Source: Isoptericola halalbus
GTDB lineage: Bacteria > Actinomycetota > Actinomycetes > Actinomycetales > Cellulomonadaceae
Length of the DNA: 64,000 bases
Reading direction: 5' to 3'
Assembly (NCBI GenBank): GCA_009663185.1
Contig: VJZX01000004.1
Span: 1-64,000, forward strand
Part shown: positions 54,601-63,206 of the stretch, one piece after another
How positions within the stretch are numbered: position 1 is the first letter of the stretch
Layout: the number at the start of each line of letters is the position of its first letter
The notes under the pieces: model-generated
What the model saw: only the letters and a program-made list of their open reading frames with translations
The model's database searches: none
Told to the model about the DNA's origin: nothing
Translations under genes and position numbers: made by a program

Positions 54601-56604
54601 TGGCTCGTCGCCGGCTGCGCCGAGCGCGAGCGCGCCGCCGGTCACGACGACCGGCCGGTCCCCCGCGTGCAGCGCGATCGGCGACGCGAACCCGTCGCCC
54701 TCGCCCGCCGCGGAGGCGGCGAGCACGGTCTCGCTGAACGGCCGCTCGTCGCTCAGCGCGAGCGTGCCGTTCGTGCCTTCCACGAGGTACGGCCGCGCTG
54801 CAGGTCCCCGGAGGGTGAAGTCACCCGAGGGCACGACGTCGACGCCCGCGGCGGCGTCGAGCATGAACATGTCGAACTCGGCCGTGTGGGCGGTGCCGTC
54901 CTGCGCGGCGAGCGCGTAAAGACCGACCTGCCGCACGTCCCAGCCGACGGTGTGCCGGGCGGCCTCGACCCACGTGCCGTCCGCGCCGCCGTAGCTCACG
55001 ACGAGCTCGTCGCCGGTGCGCTGCAGCCGCAGCCACTCCGACGTCGAGCCCGGGCGCGCCGTGAAGGTCGAGCCGAACACGCCCCCGGTCTCGAGCCCCG
55101 TCTCGATCACGACCGGCCCGCCCGCGGCGAAGCTCACGTGGCTCAGCCCGGCGCGCACGTAGTTGTCGATGTCCTGCCACGCGATGAGACCGGCACCCTG
55201 GAAGTCGCGGCTCACGGGGGCCGTGACATGGGTGACCGCGGTGAAGTCACCCGCGGGCACGTCGACGAGGAAGATGTTCTTCGCCGCGTTGTCGTTCTGC
55301 CACGTGTCGCCCGTCTGCGAGGTGAGCGTGAGTGCCCCGTCGCCGAGCGACCAGGCCGAGGCCACCTCGGAGTGGATGCTCCAGCGGGAGTCGAGCTCGG
55401 TGCCGTCGAACTCGTCGACCCAGCCCTGCTCGGGCAGCGCCGGAGGCTCCCCCGGACCGACCGGCTCGGCCGGTGGGTAGGCCGCGAGCAGCGCGGCGTG
55501 CTCCTCCGCGGTGATGGGGATGACGGTGCCGTGCCGCGGGCTGCGCGGCAGCTCGGCGTCGAGGTTGGCGGTCCAGTCGCCGCTCGCCAGGTCGGGCGTC
55601 TCGAACAGCATGTAGCCCTGACCACCGTGGTACGACGGCTGGTCGATCATCAGGTACCAGCGGTCGTCGGTCAGCGAGGGGAAGACCGTCGGCCCCTCGC
55701 CGGACGTGAACGTGCCACCCCACGGGTTGGGCTCACCGACGCCCACGCGCGTGGCCACGAGGTCCCACCCGTCGCCGTCGGTCACGCCCTGCGTGCGGCG
55801 CAGGTCGGTCGAGGACTCCTGGCGCACGGTCATGTCCGCCTCGTCCTTGGTGAGGCGGTGGTAGACGCCGTCGGCGGTCTGGGCGACGGTCGAGTCGATC
55901 ATGCCGCGGCCCGGGCCCCGGTTCTCGTCGATCCACACCTGTGGCTCGGAGAACGTGACGAAGTCGCGCGTCGTCGCGTACATCATCCGCTGGTAGGAGT
56001 CGGCGATGCGGCGGTCGGCGGGCGCGACGTCAGCCGGGTACAGGGCCGAGGCCCAGTAGACGAGGTACTCGCCCGCGGCCTCGTCCCAGTACGCCTCGGG
56101 CGCCCACAGGTTGCCCGCGTTCTCCGGGGCGAGCACGATCTCGCGCTGCTCGGACCAGGAGACCAGATCCGGCGACTCCCAGATCATGATCGACCGGCTG
56201 CCCGTCTCCTGCGCATCTCCGAAGTTCCCGCCGCCGTAGATCTTCAGGTCCGTGGCGAGCATCACGAATCCGGTGCCGTCGGCCTTGCGGATCACGAACG
56301 GGTCGCGCAGGCCCTTGGTGCCGAGCTCGCTGGTGAGCACAGGAGCGTCGTCGTTCAGCGTGGTCCAGGCCAGCGGGTCCGGGCCGTCGCTCACCGCGAA
56401 GGAGACGGTCTCGCCGTCGGCCGTGGACTCCCCCGTGAAGTACGGGAAAAAGTAGGCGGCGTACTCGCCGTCGGCGGCCGACGTCGCTTCGGCCTGCGCG
56501 TCCGCCGCCGCGACGGCGGCTGCCGCGGTCGGGCTGATGAGCCCCAGCGTGAGGACGCCGGCGAGCAGAGCCCGCAGCGAACGCCCTGGTGGATGGTTGT
56601 ACAT
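51688..56604 (-). CDS. Secreted GH43-GH51 fusion arabinofuranosidase
   Basis: A 1638-residue exported enzyme with two catalytic domains. Rough order: signal peptide (1-35), GH43 (40-375: YFFPYFTGESTADGETVSF, LRDPFVIRKADG, GMIDSTVAQTADG, SGEGPTVFPSL), a concanavalin-like domain (390-590), a short beta module (590-715), GH51 with a CBM4-like front (720-1250; acid/base Glu in YIGLGNEENTRTF, nucleophile Glu in HVFLGEYASRG), a LamG-like insert (1260-1410), the GH51 C-terminal sandwich, and an Ig-like repeat (1550-1638). GAGGAG seven bases before ATG 56602-56604 decides this start; ATG 56622 is less likely. The class-1 operator covers the start codon. Function inferred: joint removal of arabinose side chains and backbone units. 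Confidence 0.87.
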   Translation of the reverse strand: MYNHPPGRSLRALLAGVLTLGLISPTAAAAVAAADAQAEATSAADGEYAAYFFPYFTGESTADGETVSFAVSDGPDPLAWTTLNDDAPVLTSELGTKGLRDPFVIRKADGTGFVMLATDLKIYGGGNFGDAQETGSRSIMIWESPDLVSWSEQREIVLAPENAGNLWAPEAYWDEAAGEYLVYWASALYPADVAPADRRIADSYQRMMYATTRDFVTFSEPQVWIDENRGPGRGMIDSTVAQTADGVYHRLTKDEADMTVRQESSTDLRRTQGVTDGDGWDLVATRVGVGEPNPWGGTFTSGEGPTVFPSLTDDRWYLMIDQPSYHGGQGYMLFETPDLASGDWTANLDAELPRSPRHGTVIPITAEEHAALLAAYPPAEPVGPGEPPALPEQGWVDEFDGTELDSRWSIHSEVASAWSLGDGALTLTSQTGDTWQNDNAAKNIFLVDVPAGDFTAVTHVTAPVSRDFQGAGLIAWQDIDNYVRAGLSHVSFAAGGPVVIETGLETGGVFGSTFTARPGSTSEWLRLQRTGDELVVSYGGADGTWVEAARHTVGWDVRQVGLYALAAQDGTAHTAEFDMFMLDAAAGVDVVPSGDFTLRGPAARPYLVEGTNGTLALSDERPFSETVLAASAAGEGDGFASPIALHAGDRPVVVTGGALALGAAGDEPAVLRLTDAGAGKVVLHLAGTEAGGYATLGDGGALVLGSADDAVRLAVEAIDLAEHTLTVDGDATTHAVSENLYGAFYEDINYAADGGLYAELVRNRSFEFAPTDNASFNGLTAWQKVERGTTGTIAVASERSQWLNDSNRAYLEITSNGAGVGVRNTSYNEGVALEAGASYDFSVWARSATAQDLTITLENAAGSETYSTATVAVDGSDEWEKYGVTLTSSQTTNAGRLVVTGGAAGTLRLDMVSLFPLETWEGPVNGTSVLRKDLAQMVAELEPKFLRFPGGCVTNVGTFDTYLDSDGQDRRRTYQWKETIGPVEERPTNWNFWGYNQSYGIGYLEYFEFAEDLGATPLPVVSVGANGCGSRIPEMTDDERIDRWVQDTLDLIEFANGDVDTTWGAVRAELGHPEPFGLKYIGLGNEENTRTFEANFPRFRDAIEEKYPDVVIISNSGPDDTGARFDELWEFNREQGVEMVDEHYYNDPAWFLANDERYDSYDRQGPHVFLGEYASRGNTFANALAEAAYMTGIERNSDLVELASYAPMFANEDHVQWSPDMMWFDNDESWGSVNYYTQKMFMTNVGDEVVPSTHVGPEANAPDLSGGVFLSTWATQAAYDDVKVTDTATGEVLFADTFADASQWETVAGDWTVVDGEYVQSSTAEDARTLITGAYDRDWSNYTVELTARKLGGNEGFLVGFAAGAPDEFYWWNIGGWGNTRQALERANGARQGEVAAVEGHSLQTGRDYQVRVEVDGRTIRMYLDGQLQMTYTEPVAKTLYQVVTRDAETGELVVKVVNPTATTARTAVSVEGVEVAGNVGVTEMVAAPSATNTKANPTNVVPVMRVFEGGGSSFSYDFPASSITFLRLSPAVGDTASAVRASLRPAAVTQGTGTYVEVTASAAVDGGEAPAPTGRVEITVGDVRVTGVLDGGRATVVVPTADLAVGEHAVTVRYLGDATYAPSEVTKDLTVRAVKRR

Positions 56605-56611
56605 CGATGTA
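56600..56611. promoter_or_regulatory. LacI-type operator, class 1 (TACATCGATGTA) overlapping a start codon
   Basis: Perfect 12-bp palindrome TACATCGATGTA. On the minus strand its internal ATG is the start codon of the GH43-GH51 gene, and the ribosome site lies directly before it, so repressor binding would sit on the initiation region well downstream of the promoter or block elongation. Confidence 0.75.
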
Positions 56612-56713
56612 CTCCTCGCCATTGAAGATGCCCGGCAGTCACCGGGCCTGGTTTGAGACGGCGGACGACAGGTGCCGGTCGGTCAACGCGTGACCGACCG
56701 GCACCGGATCACC

Positions 56714-58213
56714 TCACGGCGCCACGCGCAGGATCCACCTCTGCACGGCGTTGTTGTTGGGCGTGTACTGAGAGATGCGCGCGCCCGGCTCCGTGGCGAA
56801 GTCGTACAGGTCCAGCGCCTTGCCGGAGTTGCGGTTGAGGAACGTCACCGTCCCGTCACCGTTGGCCCGCACCTGGAACTGCTGGTTCGTCCCTCCCGTG
56901 GCGGTCCACTGTATGACGTCGGCCCCGTTGGCCGTGCTCGCGCCGGCGACGTCCAGCAGCAGGCCGGAGTGCCGCACCTGGATGGTGCGGTAGCCGCTGC
57001 CGGCGTCGTCGAAACGGAACTGCTGGTTGGTGCCACCCGTCGGGCTCCACTGGGTGAGCCGTGCGCCCCGCGCGGTCGACCTCCCGGCGATGTCCCACAG
57101 CAGCCCCGAGTGCGCGGAGGTGACGGTGTACCACGTGCCGGGCTCCGGAGCGTCCGTGGAGCCGTACGCCGCGAGCAGCCGGTCGTACTCCGCCTGCGTG
57201 ACCGGCAGGACGGTGCCGTGCCGCGGGTTCGTGGGCATGTCGTAGTCGGACACCGGCGTCCAGCTACCTGAGGCCAGGTCCGTCGTCTCGAACGGGACGT
57301 AGCCCCGGCCACCGAACTCGTCGATGAACAGGTACCACCGATCCTCGGTGTTGGACTTGAAGATCGTGGGGCCCTCACCCGGGCCGATCGCGCCCTGACC
57401 GATGCAGTCGGCGATGAAGCCCCAGCTCGTGCTGCGCAGGTCGGTCGCCCGCTCGGCGGTGATGTACTTCCCGCACGGCGAGCTGGTCGAGGTCCCGCGT
57501 TCGTCCTTGGTGAACCGGTAGTACGTGCCGTTGTGTTTCGTCACCGTGGAGTCGATCACCGAGTACCCCGGGTCGACCCAGACCTTCGCCTCGCTGAACG
57601 TACTGAAGTCCTTGGTCGTGGCGTACATCATGCGGTTGTAGGACGAGCCCGTGTGGTCTGGGTCGCTCTCGGCGTAGAGCTTGGAGGCCCAGAACACGAC
57701 GAACTCGCCGCGGGCGTCGTCCCAGAACGCCTCGGGCGCCCAGGTGTTGCCGGCCGTGGGCGGCGACACGAGCTCGAGCCGCGGCTGCGACCAGTTCACC
57801 AGGTCAGCCGACTCCCACACCACGATGCTGCGCGACCCCTGCCGCTGCGCACGGTCCCAGCCGGGCCCCTGGAAGATCCTCAGGTCGGTGGCGATCTGGT
57901 AGAAGCGGCCGGTCTCGGGGTGCCGGATGATGAACGGGTCCCGCACGCCGCCGGTCCCCACGTTCGAGGTGAGCACCGGCCGGTTGCCGTTCAGGTCGAT
58001 GTAGTGCAGCGGGTCGTTGCCGCGGCTCAGGCCGAAGTACACCTGCTCGCCGTCGGCCGTGCTCTGCCCCGTGAAGTAGGAGAACAGGTAGCCGGCGTAC
58101 GGCTCGTCTGCCGCGGTGGCGGCCGGGGCGGTGGCGGCCCCGGCCAGCGCCGCGACCACGACCGTCAGTCCGGCCATGATCGTGGCCCACCAGCGCGGTT
58201 GTCGCTTTCTCAT
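56714..58213 (-). CDS. Secreted GH43 enzyme with C-terminal ricin-type lectin domain
   Basis: A 499-residue exported enzyme: signal peptide (RWWATIMAGLTVVVAALAGA, cleavage near 37), GH43 (about 40-350: YLFSYFTGQSTADGEQVYFG, GVRDPFIIRHPETG, VIDSTVTKHNG, GPGEGPTIFKSNT), then a beta-trefoil ricin-B/CBM13 domain (about 358-499) with three QxW-type repeats (TNQQFRFDD, TNQQFQVRA, AVQRWILRV). The GH43 part is close to the first GH43 of the 1541-residue enzyme, suggesting exo-1,5-arabinofuranosidase activity. GGAGGAA precedes ATG 58213. Class-2 operator upstream. Confidence 0.92.
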   Translation of the reverse strand: MRKRQPRWWATIMAGLTVVVAALAGAATAPAATAADEPYAGYLFSYFTGQSTADGEQVYFGLSRGNDPLHYIDLNGNRPVLTSNVGTGGVRDPFIIRHPETGRFYQIATDLRIFQGPGWDRAQRQGSRSIVVWESADLVNWSQPRLELVSPPTAGNTWAPEAFWDDARGEFVVFWASKLYAESDPDHTGSSYNRMMYATTKDFSTFSEAKVWVDPGYSVIDSTVTKHNGTYYRFTKDERGTSTSSPCGKYITAERATDLRSTSWGFIADCIGQGAIGPGEGPTIFKSNTEDRWYLFIDEFGGRGYVPFETTDLASGSWTPVSDYDMPTNPRHGTVLPVTQAEYDRLLAAYGSTDAPEPGTWYTVTSAHSGLLWDIAGRSTARGARLTQWSPTGGTNQQFRFDDAGSGYRTIQVRHSGLLLDVAGASTANGADVIQWTATGGTNQQFQVRANGDGTVTFLNRNSGKALDLYDFATEPGARISQYTPNNNAVQRWILRVAP

Positions 58214-58290
58214 GCGCGTTCCTCCGTCACGTCGTTGTGCGAGCTGTTTCGCTCCGGCGTCGGCCACGGTGCCGAGTGCGGAGACGATGA

Positions 58291-58304
58291 TGTGAGCGCT
58301 ACCA
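58291..58304. promoter_or_regulatory. LacI-type operator, class 2 (TGTGAGCGCTACCA)
   Basis: TGTGAGCGCTACCA, near match to TGTGAGCGCTAACA (complement of the site at 63207), 77 bases upstream of the GH43-ricin ATG. Confidence 0.6.
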
Positions 58305-58390
58305 GCGGTTCTTCGCCGGTATCGGAGATCGTGCGGCCGGACCGCCTGCCGCCGCCCCGGGCGCGGCGACGGCCGGCGGCGCGGGCGGTA

Positions 58391-59368
58391 CTACGTCTTC
58401 CGGAGAGAGAGCGCCCTCTGGAGGACCACGAAGACCAGCAGCAGGACGCCGATGACGATCTTGGTCCACCAGGAGCTGAGGGTTCCCTCGAAGGTGATGA
58501 TGGTCTGGATCAGACCGAGGACGAGCACGCCGAGCGCGGAGCCCAGGACGAACCCGGTGCCGCCGGTGAGCAGCGTGCCGCCGATGACGACCGCGGCGAT
58601 CGCGTCGAGCTCCATCGCGACGCCCGTCAGCGCGTAGCCAGACCGCGAGAACATCGCGAACTGCAGGCCGGCGATCCCCGCGCAGGTGCCGCTGATGACG
58701 TACACGAGCACCTTGGTCCGCGCGACGTGCAGGCCCATGAGCAGGGCCGACTGCTCGCTGCCGCCGATCGCGTAGACGGTCCGTCCCAGCTGCGTGAGGT
58801 GCAGCACCCACCACGCGAGCGCCACGACCACGAGGGCGACGAGCACCCCCGCGGTGACCCGCCACGGACCTGAGTACAGCGAGAGCGACGCGAGGGAGAC
58901 GAAGGCTTCGTCCCGAATCGGGATCGACTCGGGTGCGATGAGGAAGCACAGCCCGCGGGCGAAGAACATGCCGGCAAGCGTCGCGACGAACGGCTGCACG
59001 CCGAACACATGCACCATCACGCCCATCGCGAGGCCGATGACCGAGCCGACGAGCACGGCGAGCGGGAGCACCACGGCCGCCGGCCAGCCGGCCTGCAGGA
59101 GCGAGGCGGTGACGACGCTCGACAGCGCGAGGACCGCACCGACCGACAGGTCGATGCCGCCCGTGAGGATGACGAAGGTCATGCCGACCGCGAGCACGAG
59201 CAGGTGCGCGTTGTTGATGAGCAGGTTCGACAGCACGGCGGGGCTGAGGAAGTTGTCGTACCGCGTGCCGCCGACCGTGAGCATGAGCCCCAGCACGACG
59301 AGCGTGCCGACGACGGGCAGGTAGCGACGGTCGAGGCGGACGGGCCGCTGGGCGATGGCGACGTCCAT
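58391..59368 (-). CDS. CUT2 ABC importer permease (YjfF-like)
   Basis: A 325-residue permease of the BPD_transp_2/RbsC family with about eight membrane segments. TFVILTGGIDLSVGAVLALS and AAVVIGGTLLTGGTGFVLGS are family signatures. It resembles YjfF, second permease of the galactofuranose importer. Its ATG shares one base with the previous permease's stop. Last gene of the importer operon. Confidence 0.93.
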   Translation of the reverse strand: MDVAIAQRPVRLDRRYLPVVGTLVVLGLMLTVGGTRYDNFLSPAVLSNLLINNAHLLVLAVGMTFVILTGGIDLSVGAVLALSSVVTASLLQAGWPAAVVLPLAVLVGSVIGLAMGVMVHVFGVQPFVATLAGMFFARGLCFLIAPESIPIRDEAFVSLASLSLYSGPWRVTAGVLVALVVVALAWWVLHLTQLGRTVYAIGGSEQSALLMGLHVARTKVLVYVISGTCAGIAGLQFAMFSRSGYALTGVAMELDAIAAVVIGGTLLTGGTGFVLGSALGVLVLGLIQTIITFEGTLSSWWTKIVIGVLLLVFVVLQRALSLRKT

Positions 59369-60435
59369 CAGGCGTGCACCTCCTGGGCGGGGTTCTCGGC
59401 GGGCTGCTCGACGCGCGGGGCGGGCGATCCCGGACGCCGTCGCCGCAGGCGAGCCCGCAGTGCGGGCGACTGCAGCAGCGTCACCGCGATGACGACGAGG
59501 GCCTTGAACAGTGGGGTCACGAGCGGCGAGACGCCGAGCACCGTGACCGTCAGGCTGAGGGTCGTGATCACCAGCACGCCGGCGAGCGTCCCGGAAAGGT
59601 TGAACTTGCCGCCCGAGAGCGCCGTCCCGCCGATGACGACGGCGAGGATCGCGTCGAGCTCGATGAACAGGCCCGCGTTGTTGGCGTCGGCGGCCATGGT
59701 GTTCGAGGCGAAGATCAGCCCGGCGAGGCCCGCGAACAGGCCCGACGCCGCGTACACGGTCCACACGAGGGTGCGCGCCCGCACACCCGACAGGCGGCTC
59801 GCGGCCGGGTTGATGCCCACGGCCTCGAGCAGCATCCCGAGCGCCGTCCTGCGCACGACGACCGCCACGACCACGAAGACGCCGTAGGCGACGAGCGCAG
59901 CGACGGGCAGGCCGAGCCAGAAGCCCGAGCCCAGCGTCTTGAACGGAGGGCTGTTGACCGTGGTGATCATCCCGCCGGTGATGAGCATCGCGATGCCCCG
60001 CCCGGCCGTCATGAGGATGAGGGTGGCGATGATCGGTTGTATCCCGAGCACCGAGACGAGGAAGCCGTTCCACACGCCGAGCACGAGGCACAGACCGAGG
60101 GCGACGAAGATCGCACCGACGACCGTGCCGAGCGAGTCGGGATCCGGCGAGCTCGCGATGAAGGTGAGCGCCACGGCGCCGGCGATCGCGACGACCGCGC
60201 CGACCGACAGGTCGATGCCGCGCGTCGCAATGACGAGGGTCATGCCGAGCGCGACGAGCAGCAGCGGCGCACTGTTGCGCAGGATGTCGATCGGCGCACC
60301 GAACAGGTGGTCGTCCAGGACGGACACCCGAAGGAACGCGGGCCGCTTGATCGTGCAGGCCACCAGCAGCGCGACGAGCGCGGCCAGGGGCCAGAACAGG
60401 TGGTGCTTGACGACGGTACCGACGCGTGCGCTCAC
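59368..60435 (-). CDS. CUT2 ABC importer permease (YtfT-like)
   Basis: A 355-residue RbsC-family permease, YtfT-like. LVIATRGIDLSVGAVVAIAG and AVVIGGTALSGGKFNLSGT are the family blocks. It has a Pro/Arg-rich cytoplasmic tail of about 30 residues. It overlaps the ATPase stop by four bases and pairs with the YjfF-like permease. Confidence 0.93.
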   Translation of the reverse strand: MSARVGTVVKHHLFWPLAALVALLVACTIKRPAFLRVSVLDDHLFGAPIDILRNSAPLLLVALGMTLVIATRGIDLSVGAVVAIAGAVALTFIASSPDPDSLGTVVGAIFVALGLCLVLGVWNGFLVSVLGIQPIIATLILMTAGRGIAMLITGGMITTVNSPPFKTLGSGFWLGLPVAALVAYGVFVVVAVVVRRTALGMLLEAVGINPAASRLSGVRARTLVWTVYAASGLFAGLAGLIFASNTMAADANNAGLFIELDAILAVVIGGTALSGGKFNLSGTLAGVLVITTLSLTVTVLGVSPLVTPLFKALVVIAVTLLQSPALRARLRRRRPGSPAPRVEQPAENPAQEVHA

Positions 60436-61997
60436 CGGGCCTCACCCCCGCTCGCGATCAGCTCGATCACGTCGTCCGTGCCCACGTCCTGCCCTCCGTC
60501 GATCTCCGCGACCTTGCGCCGGTCCCGCATCACCGCGATGCGGTGGCTGAGCCGCAGTACCTCCTCGAGCTCGGCCGAGATGAACACCACGGACATGCCG
60601 TCCGCGGCGAGCTCGGCGACGAGCTTCATGATCTCGGCCTTCGCGCCGACGTCGATGCCGCGCGTCGGCTCGTCGAGCAGCAGCAGCCGCGGCGCGGTCG
60701 CGAGCCACCGCGCGAGCAGCACCTTCTGCTGGTTGCCGCCCGACAGGTTCTTCAGCAGCGCCTCGGGGTTGGCGGGCCGGATGCCTAGGGCCTTGATGTA
60801 CTTCTCGACGATCTCGTCGACCTGGCGCCGGGGCAGCGGCCGCATCCAGCCCCGTGCGGCCTGGAGCCCGAGGATCATGTTCTCCCGCACCGTGAGGTCG
60901 CCGACGACGCCCTCGCCCTTGCGGTCCTCGGAGAGGTAGACGACGTCGTGCGCGAGCGCCGTGCGCGGGCTGCGCAGGCGCGTCGCCGTGCCCTTGACCC
61001 GCGTCTCGCCGACGTCCGCGCGGTCGGCGCCGTAGAGCAGCCGCGCGAGCTCGGTGCGGCCCGAGCCGAGCAGCCCGGCCAGGCCCACGACCTCGCCCTC
61101 ATAGAGCTCGAGGTCGAACGGCTCGACCGAGCCGCGCCGGCCCAGGCCGACGGCCTGCAGGTACGGCACGGCATCGGCGGGACGCTCGGGCGCGGCGTCG
61201 TGGGCGCGGTCGACCTCCTCGAGCAGCTCCATCGAACGGCCGATCATCATCGACACGAGCTCGCGCTGCGGCAGCTCGGCCGTGCGCCGCTCGGCCACGA
61301 GACGGCCGTTGCGCAGCACCGTCATGCGGTCCGCGATCTCGTAGACCTGGTCGAGGAAGTGCGAGACGAAGAGGATCGCGACGCCGTCGTCGCGCAGCGA
61401 CCGCACGACGCGGAAGAGCTGGGCGACCTCGTCGGTGTCGAGGCTCGACGTCGGCTCGTCCAGGATGAGCACGCGCGCGTCGACCACGGTCGCGCGGCAG
61501 ATCGCGACGAGCTGCTGCACCGCGAGCGAGTGCGACCCGAGCGACGACGCCGGGTCGATGCGCAGGCCCATGCGGGCGAGGTGCTCACGCGCCTGGCGGC
61601 GCATGCTGCGCCAGTCGAGCCCGCCGAGGCGGCGCGGCTCGGAGCCGAGCATGATGTTCTCCGCGACGGTGAGGTTCTCGCAGAGGTTGACCTCTTGGTA
61701 CACGGTGCTGATGCCGTGCTCGCGGGCGTCTGCGGGGCCGGTGAACCGCCGCGGCTCGCCGGCGACGAGGATCTCGCCCGCGGCGACGGGGTTCACGCCC
61801 GTGAGCGCCTTGATCAGGGTGGACTTGCCGGCCCCGTTCTCCCCCATGAGGGCGTGGACCTCGCCGGGGAAGAGACGAAGGTCGACCCCGTCGAGCGCCC
61901 GGACACCCGGGAACTCCACGGTGATGCCCGCCATCTCCACGACCGGCTCGCGCGCGGGAGCCGCGACGGTCCCGGGCTCGGGTGCTGGTGTCGTCAT
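60432..61997 (-). CDS. CUT2 ABC importer ATP-binding protein (YtfR-like)
   Basis: A 521-residue protein with two fused ABC domains, as in MglA, AraG and YtfR. First: MGENGAGKSTLIKALTG, signature-region SLAVQQLVAICRAT, LILDEPTSSLD. Second: GLLGSGRTELARLLYG (degenerate Walker A), LSGGNQQKVLLARWL, LLLDEPTRGIDVGAK. The degenerate first signature (SLAVQQ, not LSGGQ) is normal for YtfR. It energises import of a furanose or pyranose monosaccharide. Confidence 0.94.
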   Translation of the reverse strand: MTTPAPEPGTVAAPAREPVVEMAGITVEFPGVRALDGVDLRLFPGEVHALMGENGAGKSTLIKALTGVNPVAAGEILVAGEPRRFTGPADAREHGISTVYQEVNLCENLTVAENIMLGSEPRRLGGLDWRSMRRQAREHLARMGLRIDPASSLGSHSLAVQQLVAICRATVVDARVLILDEPTSSLDTDEVAQLFRVVRSLRDDGVAILFVSHFLDQVYEIADRMTVLRNGRLVAERRTAELPQRELVSMMIGRSMELLEEVDRAHDAAPERPADAVPYLQAVGLGRRGSVEPFDLELYEGEVVGLAGLLGSGRTELARLLYGADRADVGETRVKGTATRLRSPRTALAHDVVYLSEDRKGEGVVGDLTVRENMILGLQAARGWMRPLPRRQVDEIVEKYIKALGIRPANPEALLKNLSGGNQQKVLLARWLATAPRLLLLDEPTRGIDVGAKAEIMKLVAELAADGMSVVFISAELEEVLRLSHRIAVMRDRRKVAEIDGGQDVGTDDVIELIASGGEAR

Positions 61998-62061
61998 CGA
62001 ACCTGCTGGCCTTTCGGGTGGCGGACAGCCAGCTTGCGTGGCGCGCCGCCGGAGTTGGGGG

Positions 62062-62103
62062 GCCGTGGCGGCGGGGCCTCGTACGTGCGCCCGCCACCAC
62101 GGC
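62062..62103 (-). promoter_or_regulatory. Intercistronic hairpin between binding-protein and ATPase genes
   Basis: GCCGTGGCGG (62062-62071) pairs with CCGCCACCACGGC (62091-62103) with a three-base bulge. It resembles the hairpin at 34621 in the other importer operon and may favour expression of the binding protein. Confidence 0.5.
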
Positions 62104-62123
62104 AGCCTGGGGGTGTGCGCGGG

Positions 62124-63128
62124 TCAGTACTCGCGCGTGGGGAGAGCCGCGACCGCGGCCTCCTGGTCGAACGCCTCGTCCTTGACGACGATGCGCTTCT
62201 CGACCGACTCGCCCGCGATCACCTTCTTGGCGATGTCGGCGAGGTCCGGACCGAGCAGCGGGTTGCACTCGACGATGTAGTTGATCTTGCCGTCGGCGAG
62301 GGCCTGCATGCCGTCCTTGACGGCGTCGATCGTGACGATCTTGATGTCCTCGCCGGGCGTCAGGCCGGCGGCCTCGATGGCCTCGATCGCGCCGAGACCC
62401 ATGTCGTCGTTGTGCGCGAACACGAGGTCGATGTCGTCGTGGGCCTGCAGGAAGCCCTCCATCACCGTCTTGCCCTCGGCGCGCGTGAAGTTGCCCGTCT
62501 GGGAGTCGATGACCTCGATGTCGGTGCCGGCGATGGCGGAGGCGAAGCCCTCCTTGCGGTCGATCGCCGGGGCCGAGCCCGTGGTGCCCTGCAGCTCGAC
62601 GACCTTGATGCCCTGGCCGTCGAAGTTCTCGGCGACCCACTGGCCGGCCATCTCGCCCTCGAGGACGAAGTCCGAGCCGATGAACGACTCGTACAGCGTC
62701 TCGTCCTGCGAGTCGACCGCGCGGTCGGTGAGGATGACCGGGATGCCCGCGGTCTTGGCCTCCTCGAGGACCGCGTCCCAGCCGGACTCGACGACCGGGG
62801 AGAACGCGATGACGTCGACGCCCTGCGCGATGTACGAGCGGATCGCCTGGATCTGGTTCTCCTGCTTCTGCTGGGCGTCGGAGAACTTGAGGTCGAAGCC
62901 GTTCTCGGCGGTCAGCGTGTCCTGGATGGACTTGGTGTTCGCGGCCCGCCAGCCGGACTCCGCACCGACCTGCGAGAAGCCGATCGTGATGAGGTCGTCG
63001 CCCGAGCCTGCGTCGCCCGAGCCGGCGTCGCTCCCCTCGGGGGCCGTGGTGCTGCAGGCGCCGAGCGCGAGCAGCGCTGCCGCTGAGAGCGCTGCCAGTG
63101 CGCCTCGGCCGAAGGTCGTACGTGCCAT
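62124..63128 (-). CDS. CUT2 substrate-binding lipoprotein (YtfQ-like), probable arabinose binder
   Basis: A 334-residue lipoprotein with lipobox LALGAC (Cys25) and a Gly/Ser/Asp-rich linker. The mature part closely follows YtfQ: ITIGFSQVGAESGWRAANT, DAQQKQENQIQAIRSYIAQG, VVELQGTTGSAPAIDRKEGF, FAHNDDMGLGAIEAIEAAG. YtfQ binds galactofuranose; the nearby araA and arabinan enzymes suggest L-arabinose (perhaps its furanose form) here. AAGGAGGAG precedes ATG 63128. Class-2 operator upstream. Confidence 0.9.
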   Translation of the reverse strand: MARTTFGRGALAALSAAALLALGACSTTAPEGSDAGSGDAGSGDDLITIGFSQVGAESGWRAANTKSIQDTLTAENGFDLKFSDAQQKQENQIQAIRSYIAQGVDVIAFSPVVESGWDAVLEEAKTAGIPVILTDRAVDSQDETLYESFIGSDFVLEGEMAGQWVAENFDGQGIKVVELQGTTGSAPAIDRKEGFASAIAGTDIEVIDSQTGNFTRAEGKTVMEGFLQAHDDIDLVFAHNDDMGLGAIEAIEAAGLTPGEDIKIVTIDAVKDGMQALADGKINYIVECNPLLGPDLADIAKKVIAGESVEKRIVVKDEAFDQEAAVAALPTREY

Positions 63129-63206
63129 GTCTCCTCCTTGAGCTCCCCGCACGCCTGCGTGCGGGTCACGGGTCTGTTGCGGTCGAGTCCGACCACCCGC
63201 GTCAGA

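Noticed and set aside
51778-56625. Plus-strand open frame of 1615 codons
   Set aside because: Antisense to the GH43-GH51 gene; long frames on the opposite strand are expected at this GC content.
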